Of a stretch of 64,000 nt of DNA, positions 9,717 to 20,189 are shown in pieces. Position 1 is the stretch's first letter. Every line of letters starts with the position of its first letter. The notes under the pieces were generated by a model. The model searched no databases, was not told where the DNA came from, and saw only the letters and a list, made by a program, of their open reading frames with translations. Origin of the DNA: Hirsutella rhossiliensis (taxonomy: Eukaryota > Ascomycota > Sordariomycetes > Hypocreales > Ophiocordycipitaceae). Made by a program: the position numbers and the translations under genes. The DNA is taken from contig NW_025408685.1 of NCBI RefSeq assembly GCF_020360975.1, positions 434,001 to 498,000 on the forward strand, read 5' to 3'.

Positions 9717-10667
9717 GTGCATACGGCGGACGGCGTGCTGGAGATCCGGCGGACACATAGCATGGTGAACCGGTGGAACAAGGCGATGGCGGTAGGGCTG
9801 CGGCACAACCACGACATCTCGTTCATCGCGACGCAGCGCAAGACCATGGCCCTGATCTACTACATCACCAACTATGCGACTAAGGTAGAGGACCCTACGT
9901 GGAAGCGGGTGGCCGCCGCGGCCGAGTTACTCCCGACCTTAGAGCCGACAGCAGAGAGCAGTATCCCCAGCGCCGACCGCAACGATAGCGGGGGGAACGG
10001 AGCCGGAGAGGAGGCCGCGGCGGACCCTATAAGGGGAACAAGACGAGGGTATTCCTACTAAAGGCGGCGAACCGAATCTTCACGGAGCGCCCGCTATCCC
10101 AGGTCGAGGTGATCGCCGACCTCCTGGGGTATCCGCGGAGTTTTGCAGCGGCGCGGCGTGGGCGTACGTGAACACGAACCAGCTCTACTGGGCCGTCTTC
10201 CGCCAGTGGCGGCACCTCCGACTGGCGAGCGGGGTAGAGGCGACGGCGAGCGACGCGCCGGACGAGACGGTCGTCGTCGAGGAGGCGGGGCCGAGGATCT
10301 CCTTCATCGAGGCCTACCGGCATAGAGGCGGGCTCCTACAGGGCCTCTGTCTCTACGACTACGCGTCGCTCGTAAGGCTGAAACGGAATGGCGGAGGCGC
10401 CGAGGGCTGCGCGGCCTGGGGCGAGATACCCTTTAACGAGAGCTGGGCTCCGGGGAAGGACTGGGCGCAAGTGCTCAGACGGCCGGGTAAGGGGGCGAGC
10501 GTACGCCTAGACGGGTACCTCAGTAAGGAGTTCGGCGAGGAAGACGAGGAGTCATGTCATCGGAGGTACGTATAGCAAAGCGGAGGGCGTACCGTCGGAC
10601 GGCGACGCGGCCCGTGGCCCGGCTAACGGTGCAAAGGGCGGCGGTGCAGCATCTAGCGCTGTTCCCC
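9717..10667 (+). pseudogene. Helitron Rep/helicase protein fragment
   Basis: Plus-strand frames encode the middle of a fungal Helitron-type protein. ADGVLEIRRTHSMVNRWN and ISFIATQRKTMALIYYITN (about 9720-9890) match the region after the Helitron-like N domain. After a frameshift near 10035 come LLKAANRIFTERPLSQVE, FIEAYRHRGG and QGLCLYDYASLVRLKRN (about 10050-10380), then RAAVQHLALF (about 10636-10666), which normally leads into the PIF1-type helicase domain. The sequence stops there against pogo I. The Rep endonuclease HUH motif and the helicase Walker motifs are absent, so this is an internal fragment of a rolling-circle transposon. Confidence 0.75.
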
Positions 10668-11640
10668 GTATCCATCCATCAAAAGCAGCCTCTTACTACC
10701 AACAGCCCCTTTTTTGGTATAAGCCTCGAAGTGCTGGATCCAAGCCATCGATAGCTCGTCGTTCGAGTAGCCGGTCGGTGAAGTACCAATAACCGTATCC
10801 TTATTGACTCTTCCAACCGGTACCAATTGGCCAGATGCATCGTGCCTGACAAAATCAGGAAAACGGGAATAACTCGGCCGGTAGCCGATATCGCCTCGAC
10901 CGCCGTAGCAGATTCGCGGTTTGTAGGAAGGCTGAAGTAATGAGCTCGTCTCCGTTTGGTAACGACCATTTGATCCTTTCCAACGCCGATCTGAAACCCT
11001 GTTTCGTCCATATTCCATATATCGTCTGCGACAATACCGTGCTCTGCCACTATCGCCTTATACTTCAAGAACCAAGCATTTATAGCCTCCGGATCCTCAG
11101 AGGCTTGCCGATTAGCGTCTAATACATGAGATGGCACGATGTCGTATTTGTGCCGTTTGATGAACCTATCCACCCACTTCTTGCCGACGATCGGAGGATC
11201 GGCCTGCTCCGCGCGCGAGGCCCTAGCTCGGAGAATGTAGTTGGCAGTATCTCGAATAAACGCTTTTCGGGTAGGTAAGTTGATACGATCAAGGCGATCG
11301 ATATACCGACAGAGTGCCGTTTCTTCTGGCTTTGAGAGCTTCGTATTTATTGCAGGATTACCGGCGCGAGGAAAGATGCCGTCAATGCGGCGGAGGAGTC
11401 GCGCGCGAGGAACTGCAAACTGTCGCGCGACAGTTGTAGGCTTCGCACCCGGGTGCGCATCTAGGTACCCCAAAGCCTCTCTACACGTAATTCGACAGTA
11501 GAATCGCGAGATTTGGCCATTTTTGCCGTATATACGCGTCTTGGAAAGGAGGTATTGCAGAAAAGTGTCCGTTTTGGTGATCTGTCCGCGATGGTGATCA
11601 GCACCCACTTATTATTAAAATACTACGTCACACCTTGCAC
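10668..11640 (-). pseudogene. Truncated Fot1/pogo DDE transposase (pogo I)
   Basis: The minus-strand ORF 10679-11608 has a psq-type helix-turn-helix, then a CENP-B-like DNA-binding region (ETALCRYIDRLDRINLP) and DDE_1 motif 1 (IWNMDETGFQIGVGKD). After a frameshift near 10800 the frame continues as DTVIGTSPTGYSND and KRLLLMDGY, then stops at the second catalytic Asp. The C-terminal third, with the third acidic residue, is lost at the junction with the Helitron fragment. Its subterminal TGATCAGCACCCACTT (about 11596-11611) is shared with the TIR of pogo II, so the two are related. It is not capable of transposition. Confidence 0.85.
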
Positions 11641-11641
11641 T

Positions 11642-11995
11642 TTAGGGCAGTGGTGCAAGATGTACAACCAGCCGAAAGCTGCGAGTCTGTGGGCCGGTCA
11701 AGAGGAAGTCCCTCTCCACTGGTAGAATCGGCACAACCTTCCTGCCATCGGCGGTGGTCAGGAGTACCGGTCCGCTATACTTGTCAAACTCCATCATGAT
11801 AACACAGGGTTGGTCTTGGATGGGGTCAGCTCCAGGCGCCCAGGCAATGTGGTACACTGCTCCGCGAGCGCCATTGCAAAGGCCAACTTGTTGCCAGAGG
11901 TTGGACGTCAGCATCAGACGGGCGCCAATGCATACAGGGACCTGTTTCGCAAGGTTGCCCGCCTTGTCGTCAGGAGCAGCAGCCGCGCCGAGCAT
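11642..11995 (-). pseudogene. Helitron PIF1-like helicase C-terminal fragment
   Basis: The minus-strand frame encodes 117 residues typical of the end of the PIF1-type helicase of fungal Helitrons: VCIGARLMLTSNLWQQVGL, NGARGAVYHIAWAPGADP, CVIMMEFDKYSGP and DGRKVVPILPVERDF. It stops before the final helicase motif (the YAITVHKAQG-like segment). It faces the opposite way to the Helitron fragment at 9717-10667, with pogo I between, so the two pieces cannot be one simply interrupted copy. Confidence 0.75.
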
Positions 11996-12510
11996 CGAAC
12001 CCCTGAATAAGTAGACCTAGGGCTCATTATTTATCGAAGCAAGGCGTGAAAAGGCGTTGCGTGAATGAAGTTTCCATGTGAAGCACATTCCTAGTAAACT
12101 GTCAGAACCGAAGGTTCTAGGTGATCCTGAATAGGAAATGCACAGTTGTGATGCAGTGGAACAATCGTATGTGGGAGTGCAGGCCGATTAGGCTTGCAGA
12201 GATGTGTGTATTGTCTGTGTGTGTTTTCTTCTCAGCGGCGCGCCCGGGGGCCCCTTTTTGGGGTCTCTCTGGCTCTGTCCAATGAGTCATCCATCTGCTT
12301 ATCTCCCTATCGCACGTGACCCCTGCTCCCGTTGTTCTGACATAAACAAACCAGGGGGGCCTGCTAGCTGGGTCCCACTTTTTAAGAGCCGTCGTCCAGT
12401 TGTTGCACGTTTTGCGGCCGTCCATACAAAGATTAGGCCAATCAGAACCCGGGAAACTTATTGACCCCTGTCTGCACCAAAGCCTCATTATTGGGAAAAA
12501 ACTTATGGAT
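11996..12510. other. No recognisable gene
   Basis: Pyrimidine-rich sequence with several CCAAT/ATTGG-like boxes (about 12278 and 12438) and a GC-rich run near 12240. There is no convincing ORF. This is the target region of pogo II, whose TA target lies at 12511-12512. Confidence 0.35.
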
Positions 12511-12512
12511 TA

Positions 12513-12602
12513 CTCGTGCCCGCCCCCACTTTGGGATTCGCTTTGGCTCACCCACACAAGTGGGTGCTGATCACCCAAATGAACAGAGCATCCGAATGAA
12601 CA
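12513..12602 (+). repeat. Left terminal inverted repeat of pogo II
   Basis: About 90 bp, the reverse complement of 14359-14448. It contains a nested palindrome-like ACCCACACAAGTGGGT (about 12550-12565), a possible transposase-binding structure. Confidence 0.92.
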
Positions 12603-12622
12603 GAAATTTGACTCTTTGATGT

Positions 12623-14311
12623 TCAAGCTCGACGCAGTAAACGCCCAGAGCCAGGATTGTCAATTACATACATTGGCTGTAGTCTGCCTTCAATTCTCCA
12701 TCTTCTGGATATTTTTGCGGCCTCCGAAAACCACTTCTTGCACCCGTTCTGGTGCTGTTTCTCCGCTCGCTCAACCACTCGTCGAGCCCTCGCTAACTCG
12801 TCATTCCTCATTTCTTGCACCATGCCACGTGCTTGGGCCACTGTGAGCACTCCTCCCGACTGCAGCTGCTTATTCTTCATGCTCCGACGGCGTTGAGCGG
12901 TTTGCTCGGCCAATCGTGTGCGCCCCAGGTCCCTCAGAGTGTGGACGAGTTCTGTTCCCTGAGCCAAGGCTCCGCTGAGAAATCTGTCGATATTGTCCTT
13001 GAACTCATCATTCAAGTTGGGAAACGAGTTCATTTGGTCCTTGATCTCCGACGCTACCTTGTTCATTTGTCTCAAGGTGACAGGCGTGCGGAACGGCGAC
13101 GAATGTGGTCCGTTTGGAGCAGGGTTGGGTGGTGTCAACTGTCGACGGCGAGCGACTTTGTCGAGAAACTTTCGTGGGTTGAACGGAAAGATACCAGTCT
13201 CCCGAAAAGCGGCTTGAATAGTGGTTTTTGTGAACGTCAGGCTGCGGACCCCCTGTATCAATGCCAAGAACTCAAGCTTGGTGATGTTCGTGACTCCATC
13301 TCGCACGACGAGATCTAGTGCCTTCGCATGGTAATGTTTGTAGGGCTGAAAGACCACAACATCCAACGGCTGAACAAGATGCGTCGAGTGAGGAGGGTAA
13401 CCAAAAGGAATGATATCGTGATCATCACAATACTGAATGAACTCCTTGGTCGTATGCGAGCTGTAGCCATCCATCAATAATAGCCTCTTCGATCCCACTG
13501 TCTCTTTCCTCGAGTGGTGATCGAAGTGCTTGAGCCAGCTCAAACTGTGACGATCGTTGGAGTAGCCGGTGGGCGACGTCCCAATCACCGTATCTCCTTC
13601 AAGCTCTTTAACCTGGTACCACTGACTCATGTGCATTTGTCCAGATAAGATCAGGAAAAGCGGGATGACCTTCCCTCCGGCCGAGACAGCCTCAATCGCC
13701 GTCGCAGACTCTCGATTTATAGGTAAACCGAAGTACTGAGCCCGCCTCCTCCTTGTGACCACAAGTTGGTCTTTGCCGACACCGATCTGGAATCCGGTTT
13801 CGTCCATATTCCAGATATCCTCTGAGACGATCCCATTGGCTTCGATGACAGTTCGAAGCTTCTGGAAGTACTCGTTGAGCATCTCGACATCTTCCGATGC
13901 TTGTCGATTGGCATCTAAGACTTTTGAGGGGAAAAGATTGTAACCATGCCGCTTGATAAAACGTCCAGCCCATTTCAAGCCGACTTGAGGTGGGCTTCTG
14001 TCATTCTTGGAAGCACGTGCCTTCAAGATGCAGTTGGCGGTGTCCTGAACAAACTCCTTCCGCACAGCCAAGTTGATATTGTCTAAACGATCGATGTACC
14101 TACACAATGCCGTCTCTTCAGCCTTGGTCAGCTTGGTGTGGAATTCGGGATTCCCATTTCTAGGTCCGCGGCCTTCCAGGCGACGTCGGAGGCGCAGTCG
14201 CGGAACGTCAAAATCTCGGGCCACCTTGGCCAATTTGGAGTCAGGAAAGCGCTCAACATGATCTAGAGCGGCTTTCAGACGCATTTCGACGGGCGAAACC
14301 GTGGCATCCAT
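12623..14311 (-). CDS. Pogo-family DDE transposase (pogo II)
   Basis: The ORF encodes 562 residues. I start at MDATVSPVEMRL because the in-frame upstream ATG (14458) lies outside the element and would translate the TIR. Order: psq-like HTH (residues about 10-50, KVARDFDVPRLRLRRRL), CENP-B-type HTH (about 55-130, ETALCRYIDRLDNINLA and RFIKRHGYNLFPSKVLDAN), then the DDE_1 catalytic core with IWNMDETGFQIGVGKD (first Asp), KRLLLMDGYSSHT (second Asp) and HLVQPLDVVVFQPYKHYH (third acidic position). The C-terminal region is Arg/Gln-rich and probably coiled-coil. It would cut and paste DNA into TA targets. There is no frameshift or stop, unlike nearly every other transposon gene here. Confidence 0.95.
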   Translation of the reverse strand: MDATVSPVEMRLKAALDHVERFPDSKLAKVARDFDVPRLRLRRRLEGRGPRNGNPEFHTKLTKAEETALCRYIDRLDNINLAVRKEFVQDTANCILKARASKNDRSPPQVGLKWAGRFIKRHGYNLFPSKVLDANRQASEDVEMLNEYFQKLRTVIEANGIVSEDIWNMDETGFQIGVGKDQLVVTRRRRAQYFGLPINRESATAIEAVSAGGKVIPLFLILSGQMHMSQWYQVKELEGDTVIGTSPTGYSNDRHSLSWLKHFDHHSRKETVGSKRLLLMDGYSSHTTKEFIQYCDDHDIIPFGYPPHSTHLVQPLDVVVFQPYKHYHAKALDLVVRDGVTNITKLEFLALIQGVRSLTFTKTTIQAAFRETGIFPFNPRKFLDKVARRRQLTPPNPAPNGPHSSPFRTPVTLRQMNKVASEIKDQMNSFPNLNDEFKDNIDRFLSGALAQGTELVHTLRDLGRTRLAEQTAQRRRSMKNKQLQSGGVLTVAQARGMVQEMRNDELARARRVVERAEKQHQNGCKKWFSEAAKISRRWRIEGRLQPMYVIDNPGSGRLLRRA

Positions 14312-14358
14312 CGTCTTTGTGGGTGATGCAAGGATGTGAAGTTGAAGATGAAGAATTT

Positions 14359-14448
14359 TGTTCATTCGGATGCTCTGTTCATTTGGGTGATCAGCACCCA
14401 CTTGTGTGGGTGAGCCAAAGCGAATCCCAAAGTGGGGGCGGGCACGAG
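14359..14448 (-). repeat. Right terminal inverted repeat of pogo II
   Basis: About 90 bp, inverted copy of 12513-12602. The transposase ATG at 14311 lies 47 bases inside it, so the TIR and short leader must hold the promoter. Confidence 0.92.
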
Positions 14449-14450
14449 TA

Positions 14451-14622
14451 GTTATCAATCCACCACTTCATCCACCAAAAAAGCGGGGACTGTGGCTGAT
14501 CGCGGTAGAGCGCGCCCCTACCAATTTTGCGCGCGCTCCTGACATACAATCTCGGCGCGCACAATTGATGTTGCAAAAGAACCGCACCTCTTTCAATTTT
14601 AAGTTACGGGCACTGCTAGTGG
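14451..14622 (-). other. MULE 3' end with TIR-like sequence
   Basis: Between pogo II and the MULE C-terminal stop lies sequence resembling 30070-30180 near the 5' end of another MULE: GACTGTGGCTGATCGCGG against AAGTGTGGCTGGTCAAGG, both followed by ATTTTGCGC and a GC-rich tail. I read it as the degraded terminal repeat of the MULE. The match is partial. Confidence 0.35.
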
Positions 14623-15417
14623 CTATGAGAGGCCCTCGTCAGCCAATTCTTGCTGTATACATTCTTCCTCGTCTACCTCTTCTTCCATCTTGTCAAAATT
14701 GGCCACAGGGTCATCCTCAGTGTCCTCTCTATAACGACCGGTTGAAGGCATCGTCATTCGCTGTGTGTTCCACTGGGTGGCCGGCTGTGTGGCCTGATGA
14801 CAGTAGATTGTGCCCTGGGTCTCGCCAGCAAGTTCATCGTCAGACTCAGGCGTGCGGCGCCGCTGATATGCCCGGGGCATCTCTGTGCCCGGCTCATATG
14901 AATCGCCGTTGGCGTGAAGGTATTCTAACGCCTGTCTCGTCATATCACCGGCGTTGGCGGTGGTGTTGACGGCACCCTTGCTGTCAGCCTTGCGTTTTTT
15001 TGTGCTTGTGAGTGCGGCCGGCGCTGTCGACGGCGGTGGCCTTGCAGCCTCAGAACTCTCGATGCCCTCAACGATCTCGTGTGCAGAGGGTTCCCGCCTT
15101 GTGCTGCGGGCACCTTTCTCGAGGTTATATGAGCCTTTCGGCCGGCCTTTCCCGCGTACAGGCAGTGGATCGAGTGGAGCGTCGGCGTCAGGGCTCAAGC
15201 CTTGACGCCGATGACGATGCCAGAACTCGTCAACGTCAGTCAACTCGAAAGGAACGGCGCCACGGACACCCATGCCAGCAGTAGCAGCATCCTTGAGGCG
15301 TCTGAAGATATCGTGGCGGCAGGGCAACCCGAGACTAGATTTGACGCTGCAGTGATGCTGAAGATCACAGCGGTTGGGCGGTGGCCGGGCTTGAGGGTCA
15401 GTGACAGGGACGGACAT
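14623..15417 (-). pseudogene. MULE transposase C-terminal fragment (SWIM finger)
   Basis: The minus-strand ORF of 264 residues starts at the palindromic-array junction. CDLQHHCSVKSSLGLPCRHD is the SWIM-type zinc finger (C-x-H/C pattern ending LPCRH) that closes the core of fungal MULE transposases. Downstream are ELTDVDEFWHRH and RGKGRPKGSYNLEKGARSTR (AT-hook-like basic stretch), then an acidic tail ending EEECIQQELADEG. The DDE core that should precede it is missing; a MULE core of opposite orientation lies at 20190-21280. A broken element. Confidence 0.75.
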
Positions 15418-15720
15418 CTTACGAATCTATCGAATCGAACGCCAAGACTTGGCGTTCGAATCGAATAGGGCCTCTGCAGATTCGCATCGAATCGAACATG
15501 GCTCCAGCAGATTCGCATCGAATCGAATGCGTGAAAATTGTTGCCCCTTCGATTCGACCTCGAATCGAATGTGTCCCCAGTAGATTCGCATCGAATCGAA
15601 CGCGTGAAATTTCTTGCCCGTTTGATTCGACTCGAATCGAACGCGTGTCCCGTAGATTCGATACCTATCGAATGCCAAGGTTCGATCGAATTCGATACGA
15701 ATTCGATCGAACGTAGGACT
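15418..15720. repeat. TTCGATTCGA palindromic array, copy 1
   Basis: About 300 bp built from ATTCGCATCGAATCGAA and TTCGATTCGA-N1/2-TCGAATCGAA palindromes. Two units of about 70 bp are visible (from about 15509 and about 15582), each holding GCGTGAAA(A/T)TT and TTGCCC. The array ends at GGACATCTTACGAAT, the reverse complement of the junction at the second array (19905-20185). Reading through it joins hAT and MULE antisense frames into a chimeric ORF (15240-16472). Confidence 0.75.
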
Positions 15721-18599
15721 TCAGCAGAGATTGGGGTACCAAACGTGCGTTTCACCGACATCATACATGTCTTTGTCACCATCACGAGGACTCCTACATC
15801 CCTCGATTTAAGAAGTGCCAAGGGGTGTAAAGACATCATGGCTGCAGCAGATGAGACGTCGAAAGCACGGTCAATTGCTGTCTTGTCAAGCTGATTAAAT
15901 GTCACTCCGCCCTTCAGCGACGCAAGAGCATCAATCCATTGATCCTCGTTGAGGCTAAACAGCGGCAGTGAAGGCCTGTAGATCCCAGCTTTACTCCACG
16001 ATCGAATGCATTGAGCCATCGCTACGATCTCCCTCCGCAGCCGGCTTCTCAATGGTGCCGTCATACGTCCTGCGCTGCTAAACGTCCTCTCGCTTTCCGC
16101 GGACGTCGATGGAATCGTAAGCATGTCTACTGCCATCAGAGACAGTCGCGGATATCGGCTCCGGTTGATCTTCCACCAGTCAATCGGTCTGCTTCTGTAG
16201 TGGCGGCTGTTGACGACGTCCTCGGCACAATATCGAGCATATTTGTCATCACCAGTCGCTCCCGCCGTAGACGGTTTCGTCTTTCGGTTGCTTTTGCGGG
16301 CACCTGATGCTCCGAACGAGCCCTGGTTGAATGGCGGCGCAGCTACAGTCCTAGCAAGTCTCCGCTCAATGTAATCCATGGAGGCCTCATCAGACGTAGC
16401 GAGGATCTCGTTGTCAACGTCGCGCTCCCTATACTTCTCCCAGATCTCCAAGAGCTTTGCTTCGTATTCCAACCGCCAACTCTTCGTCTTCCGAGAGGGT
16501 ACTCGAGACCACAGTTGATCGAGAAGGCGCCACTTTTCGCAGGATTGAAGACAACAGCCCCGACATATGCAGCGCTAGTCAGACGGCTGTAATATTTATG
16601 CAGCTTCTTCCATCCGAGCTTGATATAGACCTTGAGCAACCTGCGGGTCCTGCTATCGAGCCCGTCATAAATGGCTACTTCGACGTCCTTCTTCTCCTAG
16701 TCACTGGATCCTCAACCTCTTCGAAGATTGTGCCTTCGATAGCACTTTCGAGGTGGTCAAGCAAAATCTCAAAGACGGGAAGTATTCATCGAAACTGCCA
16801 CATGTGGACCTACCGCCGGGAACACCACTGCCCTGAAGTTGCTTGGTGGAAATCTCGAACGGCTTCAGAAGCTTGACAAGTACCTCGATAACTTTCCAGT
16901 CGTACGCACTTAAGCGGTACTGCAGAACTGCCTGCTTCGTTCTGTCACAGAGGCCCTCCGTTTCCCACCGGTTCTGAACGTCATTGAGGAAGGTATTGAG
17001 CGCCGGGCGGAGTCGAAGAGCCCGTTCCATCATACGCATGTCCAAGGTTCTACCGGGTGGCATTGTTGAAGGCCCAGTGAAGTGTTGTTCCGTGGCCGGA
17101 TTCCTTACGTTGAGACTGAAGAAAATGTTCGTACAGCTGTGTGTTTCGCAGCTGAAGACCGATGTTATGAAGCATTCCGGGGGCGCCGTTCTGACTGTAC
17201 TCCCTGAAGCTGGCAGCATTGATCTCGTCCGGAGCCGGGTGAGACGATGTGAGGTCCTCTTCTGGGATGTCAACGGCAGTGTTTGCTCCTGGGTCTTCGT
17301 CCGTACCGTCCTTCATCTCTCCATTTAGGGCCTCGTCGATAGCTTGATCAACTTGCTCCTCCTCGTCATCTAGATCGTCCCCATCGGCAGCAACAATTGC
17401 AGCAAAATTCTCTTGCTTCGAACCGTACAGCATTGCCCGCACACAGAGGTTGAGGATATGTGCAGCGCAGCGGATCCGTCGCTCTTCGGGTGAGAAGCCG
17501 TGCTCAAAGGCAAGGTCTTCCATGCAGGTGTCATTGTTGGCAGCATTGTCCAGCGTGAAGTAGCCGACCGTGTCTGGGTTGTTGACTTGCCAGAATGCCA
17601 GTGTATCGGCGACCTCATCGGCAAGCGACGCACCGTTGTGTTTGCCCGAGAGAGGTCGCAGCCCAAGGAGGATGCGGTGTTGGGCAAAGTCGTGATCAAT
17701 GAATTGAGCATTGATGCCCAGAAATGCGGTGTAGGACTTGGATGACCAGCCGTCGAAGGAGAAGTGAACCTGTGATCGAGCGGTGCGAAGTACTTCCGTT
17801 ACGGGCCCGACGGCACCTCTGTATTCAGATTCGAGCATGCGAAGTAGCGTCTTCCCAGAGGGTATATGGGTCGCATCAAGGAGCAGATTGCCGTAGAGAA
17901 GGAGCCGTTGGAACCTCTCGGTGTTGACGATATCGAATGGCAGATTATGGTACGTGATCCAGTCGAGTAGGAGCACCCGGAGCCCCTTGCTGTTGAATCT
18001 TCCACGCAGCTTGCTGACAAGGAACTGGTCGTGCGGATTATTGAAGTCGGCACCAATGAAGTGGGTGATGGGCCGGCCATCTAGAGATGAGGCTCGCACG
18101 CCTCCGGCAACGTCGTGTGGGGCCTGCCAAGTGAACACTCATGTTGCTGGTATATCTCCGAACGGCACACACTTACCAGAATTCCGTGGGCGTTACGAAG
18201 GTGCTTCTTGGTAGCGGCTCCTGTTGAGCAGACGAAGCAGAAGTCTGACTTCTTCTTGAAGCCTCGGGCGAAGCAATCCGCGCAGATCCACTTCAGCCTG
18301 TTGCCCTGGCGCGAGGTGGACCGGTCCTCAACACGATACCCGTATTGCTGCCACCACGCCCTCGTATCCTGGCCGCCAGTATAGCGCTCGAATCCAGGCC
18401 ATTTCGCCCACTCTTGGCGGCCCCAGAGCGTCCAATCTACTTGTATAAAGTCGACAGCAGTACCGCGAGGACGAGGTGATGGAGTCGTCGGCAACGAGGT
18501 TCCTTGGGATGATGCGGGTGGTAAAGACGAGTACTCCACACGCCCAATCAGATCTGACCGGTTCGACGGGGAAGGGCTTGACAGTGGTTCGGATGACAT
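15721..18599 (-). pseudogene. hAT transposase pseudogene with intron
   Basis: The minus-strand gene starts at MSSEPLSSPSPS (18599). The N-terminal BED-type zinc finger has WICADCFARG, DFCFVCSTGAATKKHLRNAH. A 53-nt intron (18176 to 18124, GTAAGT to CAG) joins AHGIL to APHDVAGG in frame. The core has VHFSFDGWSSKSYTAFLGI, GYFTLDNAANNDTCM and RCAAHILNLCVRA. At about 17052 a TAG replaces the expected Trp of NNATRWN, with a frameshift beside it. More shifts occur near 16745 and 16480. The hAT dimerisation domain (about 16260-16020) has DWWKINRSRYPRLSLMAVD and IPSTSAESERTFSSAGR. No TIRs or 8-bp duplication were found. Confidence 0.88.
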
Positions 18600-19904
18600 C
18601 GTAACGTTGGTTCGATCGTGCGAATTGAGCGAGCGGGCCGACAAATGAAGGTAGAAGCCATCGAGGCTTCGCCGGCGCTCAACTCATGCCACATCGTGGC
18701 AGCGAAGCTCGGCGAAGCAGGCATAACGCGTCCCACGCGCGTGTAGACGCGGGAAGGGAAAAAGAAAGGAAAAGAAGAAAACCGTCGGGGCGCAATCTCC
18801 GTTGCATTGGCTAAAGTGGTCTGGACGAGTGAAAAGAGCTTCCGTCACCAATGCACAACGACGATGGACCGTGGGGTGCTGCGAAGATCCCTGGCCTCCG
18901 GCATTGATGCTTGCTTGACTGGCTTCCGAAGCGTCAGGCACGGCATCTCCGCCCGTGCTTGCAGCCAGTTAAATCGAAGGCGCCATAAGACCCCGGCTAC
19001 CTTGTCTGATAGATCCACCTGTTCATCAGCGTTTCCAGTGCCCCCATTGGCTTGCGTCCTAGTGCACAGATCATCGTGGCGTGTGACGAGTCGTTTCCTT
19101 TGGCTCTGGTCCCCCTTCTCGTGCCATTCTCGTCTCGTATCTGAATCGGCCTTGAGCTCGTTTGAGGTAGTCAGAGCTTTGAGTGCAGCTGGGGGAGTGT
19201 TCTGAAGTCGCTTGTACATCGGCCTAGAGGCTGGTTGGGTTTGGGCAGAAGTTACTGTGACAAAAGGCGATGAATATTTTGAGAACATTTGGGAGGGCCT
19301 GTAGGAGACGGTCAAAGTTGTAGCACAAATGAGATTCCAACGTCGAAATGTTATTATAGCTGTGGTAATTGAGGTGCTGATATACAAGTTCTGCGGGAGA
19401 GATACTCTAAATGTGTCGGTTTCTTGTTTGCAGCCGTCGAAATACAGAGAGGATGGGCACGTATAGTAAACTCAACGTCGGAACCGGGTGCCCGGGTAAA
19501 CCTACCCTATACCCTGGTCAGACAATCGAAATCTTATCTTATCTCTGGCGCCTATGGCATCAATCCCACCTGATGACCGAGATTTCGTTCCAACATACCG
19601 CACGTATGCAACGTCGCCATAGAGCTTATGATAGCCGTACACTGTAGAGCTTCGTCGTGATCTTATAGAGCAGCCATCAATGGGTTTCCGCAGAGCATGT
19701 TTGCTGGAGTTTCAAGATACTAATTATGTCACGTATTTATGGGGGGTTTGGCTGTACATACCAACATGTCTTAACGCCTTGACCTGGTTTGGGTCGATAG
19801 ACGCTAAATCACGCTTGGTTGCGTCAGCCACCAACAGGGGCTGACTGACGCGTCTGAGAAGACGCGCTTAAAGGTTCCCCGCGGTGATTTCCGCGAACCG
19901 CGTC
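18600..19904. other. No recognisable gene; small hairpins
   Basis: This presumably holds the 5' end and flank of the hAT element. A minus-strand ORF (18845-19387, 180 residues) has no domain and ordinary composition. Near 19850-19867 there is a perfect hairpin CGCGTCT-GAGA-AGACGCG, followed by an imperfect one (GGTTCCCCGCGG with CCGCGAACC, about 19873-19900). They lie just outside the palindromic array. Confidence 0.35.
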
Positions 19905-20185
19905 ACTCATTCGATCGAATCGATCGAATCCGGTCGAACGCCTGGGAGCCGTTCGATTCGATGGCGACCAAAATGTGACCCTGTTCGATTCGTCTGTCGA
20001 ATGAAAAACGCCACGTTCGATTCGATGCTGTCGAATGTCGAATGAGGTACACCGCGTTCGATTCGATGCGAATCGAATGGGACCATGACAGATTCGACAT
20101 CGAATCGAACGCCAAGAAATTCGATTCGATATTCGTAAGACTTGGCATCGAATGAATCTATCGATTCGATTCCCGTTCGTAAGAT
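19905..20185. repeat. TTCGATTCGA palindromic array, copy 2
   Basis: About 280 bp with at least five GTTCGATTCGATG-type motifs and their complements, more diverged than copy 1 and in inverse order. It ends TTCGTAAGATGTCC at 20178-20192, the same boundary as copy 1 in reverse complement, directly before MULE sequence. Confidence 0.75.
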
Positions 20186-20189
20186 GTCC

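Larger units (their letters stand above)
12513..14448 (-). mobile_element. Intact Fot1/pogo element (pogo II)
   Basis: The 1936-bp element is bounded by TA duplications at 12511-12512 and 14449-14450 and by inverted repeats of about 90 bp (12513-12602 and 14359-14448) with no mismatch seen by eye. The TIR begins CTCGTGCCCGCCCCCACTTT. The single gene fills the interior. Size, TIR, TA target and an uninterrupted transposase fit a potentially active autonomous copy, the best preserved DNA transposon in the window. Confidence 0.93.

Noticed and set aside
14311..14458. Upstream ATG (14458) as start of the pogo II transposase
   Set aside because: It lies outside the element and would translate the TIR; the ATG at 14311 fits the family start.
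19840..19905. Hairpins as a Helitron 3' end
   Set aside because: No CTRR end or AT insertion site follows the hairpin.
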